Below, piece after piece: positions 7,308 through 14,644 of a stretch of 14,644 nucleotides of DNA. The stretch comes from an uncultured Clostridia bacterium (lineage in GTDB: Bacteria; Bacillota; Clostridia; Christensenellales; Aristaeellaceae): positions 1 through 14,644 of the forward strand of contig CAKTUS010000068.1 of NCBI GenBank assembly GCA_934621485.1, written 5' to 3'. The notes beneath the pieces are model-generated. The model was not told the origin of the DNA. It ran no database searches and saw nothing but the letters and a program-made list of their open reading frames with translations. The stretch's first letter is position 1, and each line of letters opens with the position of its first letter. Both the position numbers and the translations under genes were made by a program.

Positions 7308-8891
7308 ATGAAAAAAACGGCGCTGCGGACGGCCCCCTGGGTTCTGCTGGCAGCTTGCTTTGCAGGCTATGTGCTGCTGATGAACGGCAATATTGACAAG
7401 CTGGTGGACAGCGATATGGCCACCGAAATGGTGTACGCCAAGCTGCTCCATGACGAAGGCGCGCTGCTGAGCCAAAACTGGCTGTTTTCCACCGAGATAC
7501 GGGTACTGTGGGGCCAGTTGTTTTTTGCGCCGCTGTTTTCGCTGACGGACAGCTGGCACGCAGTGCGCGTTGCGGGCAGCGCCCTGATGATGCTTTCGTT
7601 GCTGGCGGCTATGTGGTATCTGTGCCGAAGGCTTATGCTGCGTAAAGTTTATCCATATGTGGGCATGCTGCTGCTGACGCCCTTCAGTATGGAGTATTTC
7701 AATATCATCCTGCGGGGGCAATACTACACGGTTTATCTGGCGGCATCGGTGCTGATGCTGGCAATGATGGTTCATTACATGCAAACCAAAGGCTCTGGCG
7801 CTTTGCTGCTGCTTTTGATTGCCGTGCTGGCTGTGCTGATGGGCATGAGCGGCCTGCGGCTGATGCTTACCTTCTGCCTCCCGGCGTTGCTGACGGCGTT
7901 TGCGCTGTATCTGCTCAGCCTGTACCACCAAGGCCTGCCCAAGGAACAGGCGCGGCGTTTTTTGCGCACCGGCGTGCTCTGCTTTGCCTGCGCTGCGGTT
8001 GGCGTTGTGATTTATGTGAAGGGCATCATGCCCAACTACAGCATTGGCGGCGGCAAAAACGCACTGTTCATCGGCGGCATGGCGGAAACCCGTTTTACCG
8101 GGTTCAGCCTGAAACGGCTGGAGGAATTGTTCAACCAGTGGCTGGAATTGCTTGGGTGGCAAAGCGGCCGGCTGTTTTCATGGACGCTGGTGGGCAATTT
8201 GCTGGCGGGCTGCCTGGCTGTGCTGCTGGTGATGAACCTGACGCGCTGCCTGCGCAGGAATACGGACGTACCAGCTGAGCATACTCAGCTGGCGCTGCTG
8301 TATGGAATGGCGGCAACGGTGTTTTTGCTGTTCCATGTGTTTACCAACCAGTTGATGGCCACCCGTTATCAGATTCCCGTGTTTGTCTTTTTGCTGCCAC
8401 TGCTGCTTGCATGGTTTGAAAATGGAAGCAAGCTGAAATGGATGAACCGGCTGATGGCTGCCGGGCTTGCGGCGTTGGTAGCGGTAAACGGCGCGCACAT
8501 TTACCGCCAGCGCGTCTGTGAAGAGGACTGGAACGCACAATATCGGGAAATGGCGCAGGTGCTCCAGGATAATGGCTGCTCCAATGCCTACGCTACCTTC
8601 TGGTACCCGGGCAATGTGCTGACCGAGATGAGCAACGGCCAGATTACCACCCGCATCTGGAACCCGGTGGTGGAGGATGTGGAGGATTTTTACCTGATTG
8701 GTCAGGAGGGGCGTTTGACTCAAACCCCTCCGAAGGGTCCGGTTTGCTTAATCTTTTTTGACGGCGACAATGTGGAGCACCCGTTGCGGGAACGCCTCAG
8801 CGCCAATGATATCCTGTGGCAGAATGAAAACTATTCGGTATACGCCTACGACAGCTACCAGGCGTTGAAGGATGGTTTGACCCATCCCTAA
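7308..8891 (+). CDS. GT-C-like polytopic membrane protein, putative lipid-linked sugar transferase
   Basis: Protein of 527 residues with about ten or more hydrophobic segments (first at residues ~9-25). The first outward loop carries the acidic motif DSDMATE (34-40), followed by the LLSQNWLFSTEIRVLWGQLFF segment. A D-x-D motif in the first external loop of a many-pass membrane protein is typical of GT-C glycosyltransferases that use polyprenyl-phosphate sugars. A soluble C-terminal domain of about 130 residues (from ~400) faces outside. I recall similar clostridial proteins mostly left as hypothetical, so donor and acceptor are unknown. The ATG at 7308 was chosen over GTG at 7299 because AGAGGTG lies just before it at the right distance. 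It has its own promoter, is transcribed alone and ends in a terminator hairpin. Confidence 0.7.
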   Translation: MKKTALRTAPWVLLAACFAGYVLLMNGNIDKLVDSDMATEMVYAKLLHDEGALLSQNWLFSTEIRVLWGQLFFAPLFSLTDSWHAVRVAGSALMMLSLLAAMWYLCRRLMLRKVYPYVGMLLLTPFSMEYFNIILRGQYYTVYLAASVLMLAMMVHYMQTKGSGALLLLLIAVLAVLMGMSGLRLMLTFCLPALLTAFALYLLSLYHQGLPKEQARRFLRTGVLCFACAAVGVVIYVKGIMPNYSIGGGKNALFIGGMAETRFTGFSLKRLEELFNQWLELLGWQSGRLFSWTLVGNLLAGCLAVLLVMNLTRCLRRNTDVPAEHTQLALLYGMAATVFLLFHVFTNQLMATRYQIPVFVFLLPLLLAWFENGSKLKWMNRLMAAGLAALVAVNGAHIYRQRVCEEDWNAQYREMAQVLQDNGCSNAYATFWYPGNVLTEMSNGQITTRIWNPVVEDVEDFYLIGQEGRLTQTPPKGPVCLIFFDGDNVEHPLRERLSANDILWQNENYSVYAYDSYQALKDGLTHP

Positions 8892-8895
8892 CGCC

Positions 8896-8934
8896 AAGCC
8901 CAGCTCTGTGTTTCAACGGAGCTGGGTTTGAATT
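8896..8934 (+). terminator. Terminator of the 7308 membrane protein gene
   Basis: AAGCCCAGCTC (8896-8906) pairs with GAGCTGGGTTT (8919-8929) with one wobble pair, starting five bases after the stop codon. The T-tract (TTTGAATTTT) is interrupted, so termination may be incomplete. Confidence 0.7.
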
Positions 8935-9083
8935 TTGGCAAGGCTTTCCCTCCCTCTCTGGACGGCGTGACGGAGGAGGAGTATACTAAAGGCCGTCAAA
9001 AAAGCTCGCCTGACGGCGATCTTTTCTAAGCGCTCTTTGCCTGCTCGCCTGCGGCTGGCCGGGCGGCAAAGAGCGTAAGGAAA

Positions 9084-9164
9084 GCCTTGCTGGGCAAGGC
9101 AGCCGAAACCGACGTACACGCCGCCGGTTTCGGAAGCAAAATCGGAGGGCTGCGGCCCTCCGAT
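9084..9164. repeat. 81-base dispersed repeat, copy 2
   Basis: Second copy of the module at 4432-4512, about 89% identical. All three stems are kept: GCCTTG/CAAGGC (9084-9100); CCGAAACCG/CGGTTTCGG, here a perfect nine-base stem (9103-9133); and ATCGGAGGGC/GCCCTCCGAT (9141-9164). Confidence 0.75.
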
Positions 9165-9194
9165 ACCTCTCAGTTTTTTTTCAACAGTCTGGAG

Positions 9195-9200
9195 TATACT
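9195..9200 (+). promoter_or_regulatory. Possible -10 box of the dehydrogenase gene
   Basis: TATACT lies 33 bases before the ATG at 9234 and would place the transcript start near 9207. At 16-18 bases upstream there is only a T-run of the repeat element and no good -35, so the promoter is weak or needs help. The call is tentative. Confidence 0.35.
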
Positions 9201-9233
9201 GTTTCTATCCTAATAAGGCAGGAGGCGTCAAAG

Positions 9234-10094
9234 ATGAAAATAGGCTTTATTGGTACCGGCGTCATGGGCGCCAGCATGGCCCGCCACTTGATGGATGCAG
9301 GACATGAACTGACGGTCTATAACCGCACCAAGGCCAAGGCGGAGGGGCTGCTGGCCGGCGGCGCACACTGGGCATGTAGCCCGGGCGAGTGCGCCAGAGA
9401 GCAGGATGTGGTGATGACCATTGTGGGCTATCCCCAGGATGTAGAGCAGGTGTACCTGGGGGAAAACGGCGTGATAGCTTCCGCCAGACCCGGCGCTTAT
9501 CTCATAGACATGACGACCACCAGCCCGGCGCTATGGCAGCGCGTTGCGGCGGAGGCGGCTGCACGGGGATTGCATCCCCTGGATGCGCCGGTCAGCGGCG
9601 GCGACCTGGGAGCGAAAAACGCCACCCTCAGCATTATGGCAGGCGGCGAGAAAGCAGATTTTGACGCCTGTGTGCCCCTGTTTGAAAAAATGGGCAAAAC
9701 CATTGTGTATACCGGTTCCGCAGGCAGCGGCCAGCACACCAAAATGGCCAACCAGATTGCCGTTGCGGGCTGCGTTATCGGTGTGGCGGAGGCCGTGCGC
9801 TATGGGCAAATCAGCGGTTTGGATGTGCAGAACATGCTGCGCTGCATTTCTGCCGGGGCAGCGGGAAGCTGGCAAATGAGCAACAACGGCCCTAAAATGA
9901 TTTCCGGCGATTATACGCCTGGGTTTGCCATTCAGCACTTCATCAAGGATATGCGTATTGCCCAGGAGGAAGCCCAACAGCGCGGCGCGCAGCTGCCGGT
10001 GTTGCAGCTGGCGCTGAGCATATATGAATCCCTCCTGGAGGATGGCCGGGGGAACGACGGCACCCAGGCCGTCATCGAGTGGTATCGGGACTGA
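9234..10094 (+). CDS. NAD(P)-dependent beta-hydroxyacid dehydrogenase (3-hydroxyisobutyrate / tartronate semialdehyde reductase family)
   Basis: Soluble enzyme of 286 residues, the normal family length, that reversibly oxidises a short beta-hydroxyacid. The N-terminal Rossmann motif GFIGTGVMGASMA (residues 4-16) is complete, with NRT after the second strand, hinting at NADP use. The substrate-binding DAPVSGG (117-123) and the catalytic Lys in GQHTKMANQ (Lys ~170) are present, as is the C-terminal helical domain with FIKDM. The ATG at 9234 follows AGGAGG at eight bases; an in-frame start further upstream would run into repeat DNA and is rejected. It stands alone, behind the repeat element, and its 3' end overlaps the convergent membrane protein gene by 23 bases. 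The exact substrate (hydroxyisobutyrate, tartronate semialdehyde, succinic semialdehyde) cannot be decided, as no catabolic genes are beside it. Confidence 0.88.
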   Translation: MKIGFIGTGVMGASMARHLMDAGHELTVYNRTKAKAEGLLAGGAHWACSPGECAREQDVVMTIVGYPQDVEQVYLGENGVIASARPGAYLIDMTTTSPALWQRVAAEAAARGLHPLDAPVSGGDLGAKNATLSIMAGGEKADFDACVPLFEKMGKTIVYTGSAGSGQHTKMANQIAVAGCVIGVAEAVRYGQISGLDVQNMLRCISAGAAGSWQMSNNGPKMISGDYTPGFAIQHFIKDMRIAQEEAQQRGAQLPVLQLALSIYESLLEDGRGNDGTQAVIEWYRD

Positions 10095-11979
10095 CCACTT
10101 CTCCCTTTTGCCGGCAAAGAGCCAGGCACGCGGCAAAGACCACAGGCAGCCCGTACAGCAGCGGCAGCGCGTAGCGGGTATAGCAAATGGGCGAGAGAAA
10201 AATCACCCCGGCACTGATAAGCAGCGGCAGCAATACGCCCCAGAGCGCGCGCTGCCGTTTTTGAATGGCCACATAGCACAGCACAAGCAGCATATCGAAG
10301 GCAAAGCCGATGTTGACCAGCAGGTTGAAACCGGGCAGAGCGCTGAGCAGCCGGTACAGGCTGAAGCACAGTTCACCGGCGTTTTGGAAGGGTTGACCTT
10401 CAGAAAGCGTCATCAGTTCAACGCCCCGCACATGGCCCGAGGCCGAGCGATAGTATACAGGGCTGTCGCCAAGCGGGCTAAACAGGTTGTGCATCATGTT
10501 AACGGTTGCATCCAGATAGACAAGAGGATACCGTAGCCCTTGCTCTAACCAGAGGACGAAATAGGCTTTCACCTCATCTGCTGTGGCATCTTCCCGAAAA
10601 GTTTCCTTTACTCGGTCGGAAATATTGGGTTGGTACAGCTCGGCAATTTCATTGGCAGCCAGCACCTGATCTATCACATCGATTTCTTCTTTAGGAATGT
10701 CCTGACCATGCTCGCGGAGTAGCCGGGCTGTTTGCTGGAAATGCAGAGACAGCATTTCTCGTCGGCTGCCGCCTCCAACGCCATAGGCTGTTTCTAAGGC
10801 GTTTTCACCCAGAACGGCCAAAGCCACAGCTGCCAGTATGCATAGTCCCGGAAGGAATCGCCGCCATTGGACATGGCGTCGAAAAAGAGAAACAGGTAAA
10901 ATGACAAGCGCCACACAAAGCGTCACGACATACAGGCCGTTTTTGCGCATCCAAATCATCAAAACCGCTGATAATGCCCACAAAAGCAAATGAAGACCGC
11001 CATGTGCCCAAAACTGTTCTGAATGGACTAGCCACAAGGTTAACTGTAGCAAGAAGAGCAGAAACATAATAGAATAAGAAGAATCCTTGGCCAGGGTGGT
11101 AGCATAAGCAGAGTAGGTAGGCAACAGCATCGTCATAAGAAATCCGCCCCAAATCGCTGCTTTGGGCAGCCGCCATTTCTGAAAAAGCCATAGACTATAG
11201 GCAACGACTAGGGCAAAAACCAAGGTTTGAATGAGCGTCAGCAAAAACAGACCCACACCAAGATTGCCAAGCCATTCGCCCAACTGAGCAAACCAGCCGC
11301 ATAACAGTACATGCATCGGCGGATTGATGCCGATGAAAGCGCGTTCACCAAAAAACTCTCCCAGGGAATAGGTGGTGTCCCACCAGATTGCTCCCGGATA
11401 ACGCAGCACCACCTGCGCCATCCAGCATGCAAGCAGCAAACAGAACGGCGTGGCAAAGGGACGCCGAAAACGGAAGGGCTTTTGCAGCGCCAGAACGTCC
11501 AGCCCCTGCTGCGCGGCATGGATAACCGCCAGCCACAGGCAATAGAAGCCAGCCAGGCATATCAGGCTTTTGACAACCTGAGTGTTGCCGGCCCACAGCA
11601 CAAAAATTGTGCGGGCGCAGCTGACCAGCTTTTCGCTTTCCGAGACGGAAACCTGGGTTTTGGCAAACACCCCCTTGCTCAGCAGCATAAACAGCCCCAG
11701 CAGAAAGGCCAGCAACTTGTCCAGAACGCCGCCGCTCTGCGAGCCTTTGTACAGGCACCGGCGAAAAAAGAGAAAAGCGCCTAACGCAATCAAGCATAAA
11801 GACACTGGGTTTTCAGACAAGGCGCCGGCAACGCCATACGCCAGATTGGCGATACGCAACGCCAGGCTGGGACTGTTTTCTGTGGACACCTGGATGGGAG
11901 AAATGTCCATGGTCAGGGCAGAAGCGCACAGCAGCGCCGAAAGGGCGCAAGCTGCCGCGTGTTTTCGAGAAGCCTTCAT
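10072..11979 (-). CDS. DUF6020-type polytopic membrane protein, GT-C-like
   Basis: Protein of 635 residues with a hydrophobic N-terminus and about a dozen membrane segments. Near residues 193-220 it has RYPGAIWWDT, then a GINPPMHVLLCGW segment. LAKDSSY follows near residue 295 and a WMRKNGLY segment after that. This YPG..xD / NPPxH / KD pattern fits what I know of DUF6020 proteins of Firmicutes, thought to be GT-C-fold sugar transferases or ligases of the envelope; activity is unproven. A long soluble outward segment (about 390-540) precedes the last membrane spans. Its ATG overlaps the previous stop (ATGA) and follows GGAGGTGA, so it is translated with the upstream membrane protein. The 3' end overlaps the convergent dehydrogenase by 23 bases. 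The middle of the gene (about 10600-11250) is visibly less GC-rich than the gene upstream, perhaps from transfer. Confidence 0.75.
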   Translation of the reverse strand: MKASRKHAAACALSALLCASALTMDISPIQVSTENSPSLALRIANLAYGVAGALSENPVSLCLIALGAFLFFRRCLYKGSQSGGVLDKLLAFLLGLFMLLSKGVFAKTQVSVSESEKLVSCARTIFVLWAGNTQVVKSLICLAGFYCLWLAVIHAAQQGLDVLALQKPFRFRRPFATPFCLLLACWMAQVVLRYPGAIWWDTTYSLGEFFGERAFIGINPPMHVLLCGWFAQLGEWLGNLGVGLFLLTLIQTLVFALVVAYSLWLFQKWRLPKAAIWGGFLMTMLLPTYSAYATTLAKDSSYSIMFLLFLLQLTLWLVHSEQFWAHGGLHLLLWALSAVLMIWMRKNGLYVVTLCVALVILPVSLFRRHVQWRRFLPGLCILAAVALAVLGENALETAYGVGGGSRREMLSLHFQQTARLLREHGQDIPKEEIDVIDQVLAANEIAELYQPNISDRVKETFREDATADEVKAYFVLWLEQGLRYPLVYLDATVNMMHNLFSPLGDSPVYYRSASGHVRGVELMTLSEGQPFQNAGELCFSLYRLLSALPGFNLLVNIGFAFDMLLVLCYVAIQKRQRALWGVLLPLLISAGVIFLSPICYTRYALPLLYGLPVVFAACLALCRQKGEVVSPDTTR

Positions 11980-13610
11980 AAGTCGTTCACCTCCACCAGA
12001 ATGACACCAGGGGATAGGGTTTGCGTATCGGCTCCCGGAAGCGCGTAAACCACCTCTGCGCCGTCCGGAACCCGGAAGGAAACTGCCAGGTCCGCATCCT
12101 GGAACACATACCGGCCCATATAGGAGGCAAAGGCGGCATTTTCATCCTTGGACAGCAGCAGACAGCCGCTTTCGCCTGTCTCCAGGGGGCGCTTTTCCCA
12201 AAGCGCCTGTATTTGACGGCGCATGGGCACGTCATAGTTGTCGTGTACCAGCCGGGGAAGCCCGGCCCGCCAGGAGCCTAGCAGCAGCGGCAGCACCAGC
12301 AGCAGCGCGCCGGGAAGGGCTTTGTCCCACAGCCGGTACAGCAGCCATACGGCCGCAACACCGTACAAAAACAGGGCGCAGGTGCTGTTGTAGCGCTCAA
12401 AAGCCACCAGGCGCAGGGCCCCCTCTACCGGCATGGAAAAAATGTACATGCCCAGCAGGCCCGCCAGCCAGCCGCCGTATACCAGCAGCGAAGCAAAGGG
12501 AACCCATAGATCCCGCCGGCCTGCGGCGCGGGAAAGCCGCAGCAGGGCGTACAGGAGCGCCATCAGCAGCAGAATATGCACCGCCTGGTTTTGCAGGGAA
12601 AAAGCTTCCTGCGCCAGGCTTTTGGCTATGGAAAGCATGTCTTCATAGGATTTGTCCGAACCGGCCAGACGCAGATTGGCCAGCGTCAGCGCATGGCGGC
12701 TGGTATCCGCCGCCGGAAACGCCAGCTTGATATGAACATACCACGCCAGCCGGGCGACCGCCGCCGGCAGCGCCACGATCGCCAGACGGCCCATCCGCTT
12801 TCCGGCTGAGAGGGAACGGGTACACAGCCCTCCATAGGCCGCAACGCAAACCGCCGCCAAAAACAGGCCGCTGTCCTTCACCAGGCACAGCAGCGCCAGC
12901 AGCAGGGCCAAGGGCGTTTTCACGGGCCGCTTTTCCTTGATGGACCAGGCGCACAGCGCTACCGCGCCGATGGCCAGGGCAGATAGCAGATTATCCACCA
13001 TGAGCGAGGCGGTGCCCTGAAACAGGGAAAGGGTAATGAGGGCCAGAACCGCCAGCCCCACGCTTTTTGTCCACCGGCCCCGCCTGCCCAGCAAAGCCGT
13101 CAACGGCCACAGGGCGGCCAGAACCAGCCACGCCTGGGCCGACAGCATCATGCCGTCCCTGCCGCCCAGAAAGCGGCATACATACCACAGCCAGCACGCC
13201 GCTCCCGGAGGATAGCTTTGAAAGATAATCAACCGGTCGGAGCTGGCTGGCAACGCATCGGTTAAAAGCATGCGCCGCACAAGCATGCCCCAATGGGAAA
13301 AATCGTCATAGGCCACCAGCAGACTGCCTTGGTAACGCCAAAACAACAGCCCGCAGCCCAGTGCAAAGGCCAAAACATCCCAGTGCAGCAGGGAACGGTC
13401 CCGACGCAGGAGCATCAGCGCCAGCAGCCCCAGGCCCAGCGCCATCAGGCCGTAAGCGCCCGCCCTCAGCCAGCCGCACAGGCCCAGCGCATATACCGCC
13501 AGGCTCAGCGCGCCCATGGCGCTCACCGGGGCAAAGGCCCTGTGGCTTCGGGAAGCAAAAAACCATGCATAGCCCCAAAGGACAACAGCCATCCAGCCGG
13601 GACCAGCCAT
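11976..13610 (-). CDS. GT-C-like polytopic membrane protein of a polysaccharide operon
   Basis: Protein of 544 residues, strongly hydrophobic, with roughly twelve membrane segments. The first long outward loop has paired acids in YDDFSHWG (residues ~99-106), followed by SYPPGA (~130) and WYVCRFLGG. A KDSG motif follows at ~242 and FERYNS near residue 410. Acidic residues after the first spans and a soluble C-terminal tail of about 80 residues suit a GT-C sugar transferase, but I cannot name the family with certainty. The ATG at 13610 is the first in frame after a stop; its ribosome binding site is poor (GGAG 17 bases away), so translation may depend on the upstream gene, whose stop is 26 bases away. 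It overlaps the next gene by ATGA. Likely works with UDP-glucose dehydrogenase in a surface polymer pathway. Confidence 0.7.
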   Translation of the reverse strand: MAGPGWMAVVLWGYAWFFASRSHRAFAPVSAMGALSLAVYALGLCGWLRAGAYGLMALGLGLLALMLLRRDRSLLHWDVLAFALGCGLLFWRYQGSLLVAYDDFSHWGMLVRRMLLTDALPASSDRLIIFQSYPPGAACWLWYVCRFLGGRDGMMLSAQAWLVLAALWPLTALLGRRGRWTKSVGLAVLALITLSLFQGTASLMVDNLLSALAIGAVALCAWSIKEKRPVKTPLALLLALLCLVKDSGLFLAAVCVAAYGGLCTRSLSAGKRMGRLAIVALPAAVARLAWYVHIKLAFPAADTSRHALTLANLRLAGSDKSYEDMLSIAKSLAQEAFSLQNQAVHILLLMALLYALLRLSRAAGRRDLWVPFASLLVYGGWLAGLLGMYIFSMPVEGALRLVAFERYNSTCALFLYGVAAVWLLYRLWDKALPGALLLVLPLLLGSWRAGLPRLVHDNYDVPMRRQIQALWEKRPLETGESGCLLLSKDENAAFASYMGRYVFQDADLAVSFRVPDGAEVVYALPGADTQTLSPGVILVEVNDL

Positions 13611-13636
13611 TCCATGGGCGGTTCACGCTCCGTTTC

Positions 13637-14644
13637 TTAGTCCTTTTGGTACAGGTCGCGGGTGTAGACCTTGTCTTGCACATCCCGGAGGGCGTCGTCC
13701 ATCCGGTTGGCGATAATCACATCGCAGCTTTGCTTAAACGTTTCCAGGTCGCGCACAACCTTGCTGCCGAAGAAGGCGTCGTCCTTCAGGGTGGGCTCGT
13801 ACACCACCACGGGAACGCCCTTGCCCTTGATGCGCTTCATCACGCCTTGGATGCTGCTCTGGCGGAAGTTGTCGCTGCCGCTTTTCATGGTCAGGCGGTA
13901 CACGCCCACCACGGGGCTGCTTTTTTGGGGAAAACCGGCCTTTTCCAGCACGCGCTCGGCAATAAAGTCCTTGCGGGTGCGGTTGCTTTCCACAATGGCC
14001 CCGATGATATTGTTGGGCACGTTGTCGTAGTTGGCCAGCAGCTGCTTGGTATCCTTTGGCAGGCAGTATCCGCCGTAGCCGAAGGAAGGGTTGTTGTAAT
14101 GCCCGCCGATACGGGGGTCCAGGCATACGCCGTCAATGATATGCCGGGTATTCAGCCCACGCACCTCGGCATAGGTGTCCAACTCGTTAAAGAAGCTGAC
14201 CCGCAGCGCCAGATAGGTGTTGGCAAACAGCTTGACCGCCTCCGCCTCCGTGGGGTGCATATACAGCACGGGCGCATCCTTTTTTTCCGCCCCTTCCGTG
14301 AGCAGCCCGGCAAAGGTATGGGCGGCATCCTCCATCTCCGCTCCTTCATAGCCTACGATGATGCGGCTGGGGTACAAATTATCGTACAGGGCATGGCCCT
14401 CCCGGAGGAACTCCGGGCTAAACAAAAGGCGCGCGCCGGGGTGTTCCTTGAGCATGCGGGCGGTGAAGCCTACCGGAATGGTGGATTTCACCACCATTAC
14501 CGCCTGAGGATTCAGAGCGTAAACGCGGCCGATGACCTCCTCCACCGAGGACGTATCAAAGTAGTTTTTGTGAGGATCGTAGTTGGTGGGCGTAGCGATA
14601 AGAACCCACTGGGCCTGGCGGTAGGCGCTGTCGCCATCCAGGGT
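13637..14644 (-). CDS. ugd: UDP-glucose 6-dehydrogenase, 5' end outside window
   Basis: The C-terminal 335 residues are visible; the reading frame stays open to the window edge, so roughly 50 N-terminal residues with the Rossmann GxGYVG are missing. The enzyme oxidises UDP-glucose twice with NAD to UDP-glucuronate, a precursor of acidic capsules and of other UDP-sugars. Seen: TPTNYD and NYFDTSSVEEV near the left end of the protein, STIPVGFT, FSPEFLREG, EAVKLFANTYLALRVSFFNE, and GGYCLPKD with the catalytic Cys, then SNRTRKDFI. The family's short (about 390-residue) form fits. A GTG inside the frame at 14545 is not the start. It is the first visible gene of a minus-strand operon with two polytopic membrane proteins; the promoter lies off the window. 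Confidence 0.95.
   Translation of the reverse strand, partial: TLDGDSAYRQAQWVLIATPTNYDPHKNYFDTSSVEEVIGRVYALNPQAVMVVKSTIPVGFTARMLKEHPGARLLFSPEFLREGHALYDNLYPSRIIVGYEGAEMEDAAHTFAGLLTEGAEKKDAPVLYMHPTEAEAVKLFANTYLALRVSFFNELDTYAEVRGLNTRHIIDGVCLDPRIGGHYNNPSFGYGGYCLPKDTKQLLANYDNVPNNIIGAIVESNRTRKDFIAERVLEKAGFPQKSSPVVGVYRLTMKSGSDNFRQSSIQGVMKRIKGKGVPVVVYEPTLKDDAFFGSKVVRDLETFKQSCDVIIANRMDDALRDVQDKVYTRDLYQKD

Larger units (their letters stand above)
8978..9200. repeat. MITE-like intergenic element bounded by a 10-base direct repeat
   Basis: GGAGTATACT occurs exactly at 8978-8987 and 9191-9200. Just inside are related inverted ends: AGGCCGTCAAAAAA (8990 onward) and the reverse complement of TTTTTTCAACAGTCT (up to 9190), matching at about 10 of 14 positions. 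Inside lie GCCGTCA/TGACGGC (8992-9017), a long stem CGCTCTTTGCC/GGCAAAGAGCG (9031-9075) and the 81-base dispersed module (9084-9164). No coding sequence is inside. The ends resemble the CAGGCTGTCAAAAA ends of the element at 4292-4430. The right copy of the direct repeat supplies a TATACT that may be the -10 of the next gene. Confidence 0.5.

Noticed and set aside
7272..8162. 296-codon minus-strand frame inside the 7308 membrane gene
   Set aside because: Gln/His-rich antisense shadow of hydrophobic codons; no start signals.
9087..9233. Upstream in-frame extension of the dehydrogenase start
   Set aside because: It translates repeat hairpins, lacks a ribosome binding site, and the protein family begins at MKIGFIG.

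Overview
This 14.6-kb window looks like chromosomal DNA from a fairly GC-rich Clostridia-type Firmicute, probably a gut or anaerobic lineage. The evidence is a complete SAM-I (S-box) riboswitch in front of metK, strong AGGAGG-type ribosome binding sites, sigma-A promoters of the TTGACA/TATAAT type, an M3-family oligoendopeptidase F, and clostridial polytopic membrane proteins of the GT-C/DUF6020 kind. No phage, CRISPR, tRNA or rRNA gene is visible. I cannot name the genus.

Layout from left to right: (1) 162-3880, minus strand, a compact operon GntR/FCD regulator -> pepF -> cca, with a strong promoter at 3915-3943; pepF and cca overlap by 4 bases. (2) 3881-4760, a gene-free stretch of nearly 900 bases. 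It holds two minus-strand terminators, perfect palindromes and a dense run of stem-loops built from repeated modules. (3) 4761-6207, minus strand, metK with promoter, SAM-I aptamer and transcription terminator in its leader. (4) 6208-6628, no recognisable gene. (5) 6629-6955, minus strand, a small orphan protein with an IS3 OrfA-like helix-turn-helix and a leucine zipper. It is divergent, across an AT-rich control region, from (6) 7308-8891, plus strand, a GT-C-like polytopic membrane protein. (7) 8892-9233, a terminator and then a roughly 200-base MITE-like repeat element bounded by a 10-base direct repeat; part of it is a second copy of a module found downstream of metK. (8) 9234-10094, plus strand, a beta-hydroxyacid dehydrogenase whose end overlaps the convergent gene by 23 bases. 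(9) 10072-14644, minus strand, a surface-polysaccharide-type operon: UDP-glucose 6-dehydrogenase (5' end outside the window) -> a GT-C-like membrane protein -> a DUF6020-type membrane protein, with the last two coupled by an ATGA overlap.

Functionally, the left half is housekeeping (tRNA CCA repair, peptide breakdown, SAM synthesis with feedback control). The right half is about the cell envelope: UDP-glucuronate supply plus membrane proteins likely to use lipid-linked sugars. The least explained parts are the repeat-rich intergenic regions at 4257-4694 and 8978-9200, the terminator-bounded unit at 3989-4255, and the orphan transposase-like regulator facing a membrane glycosyltransferase candidate.
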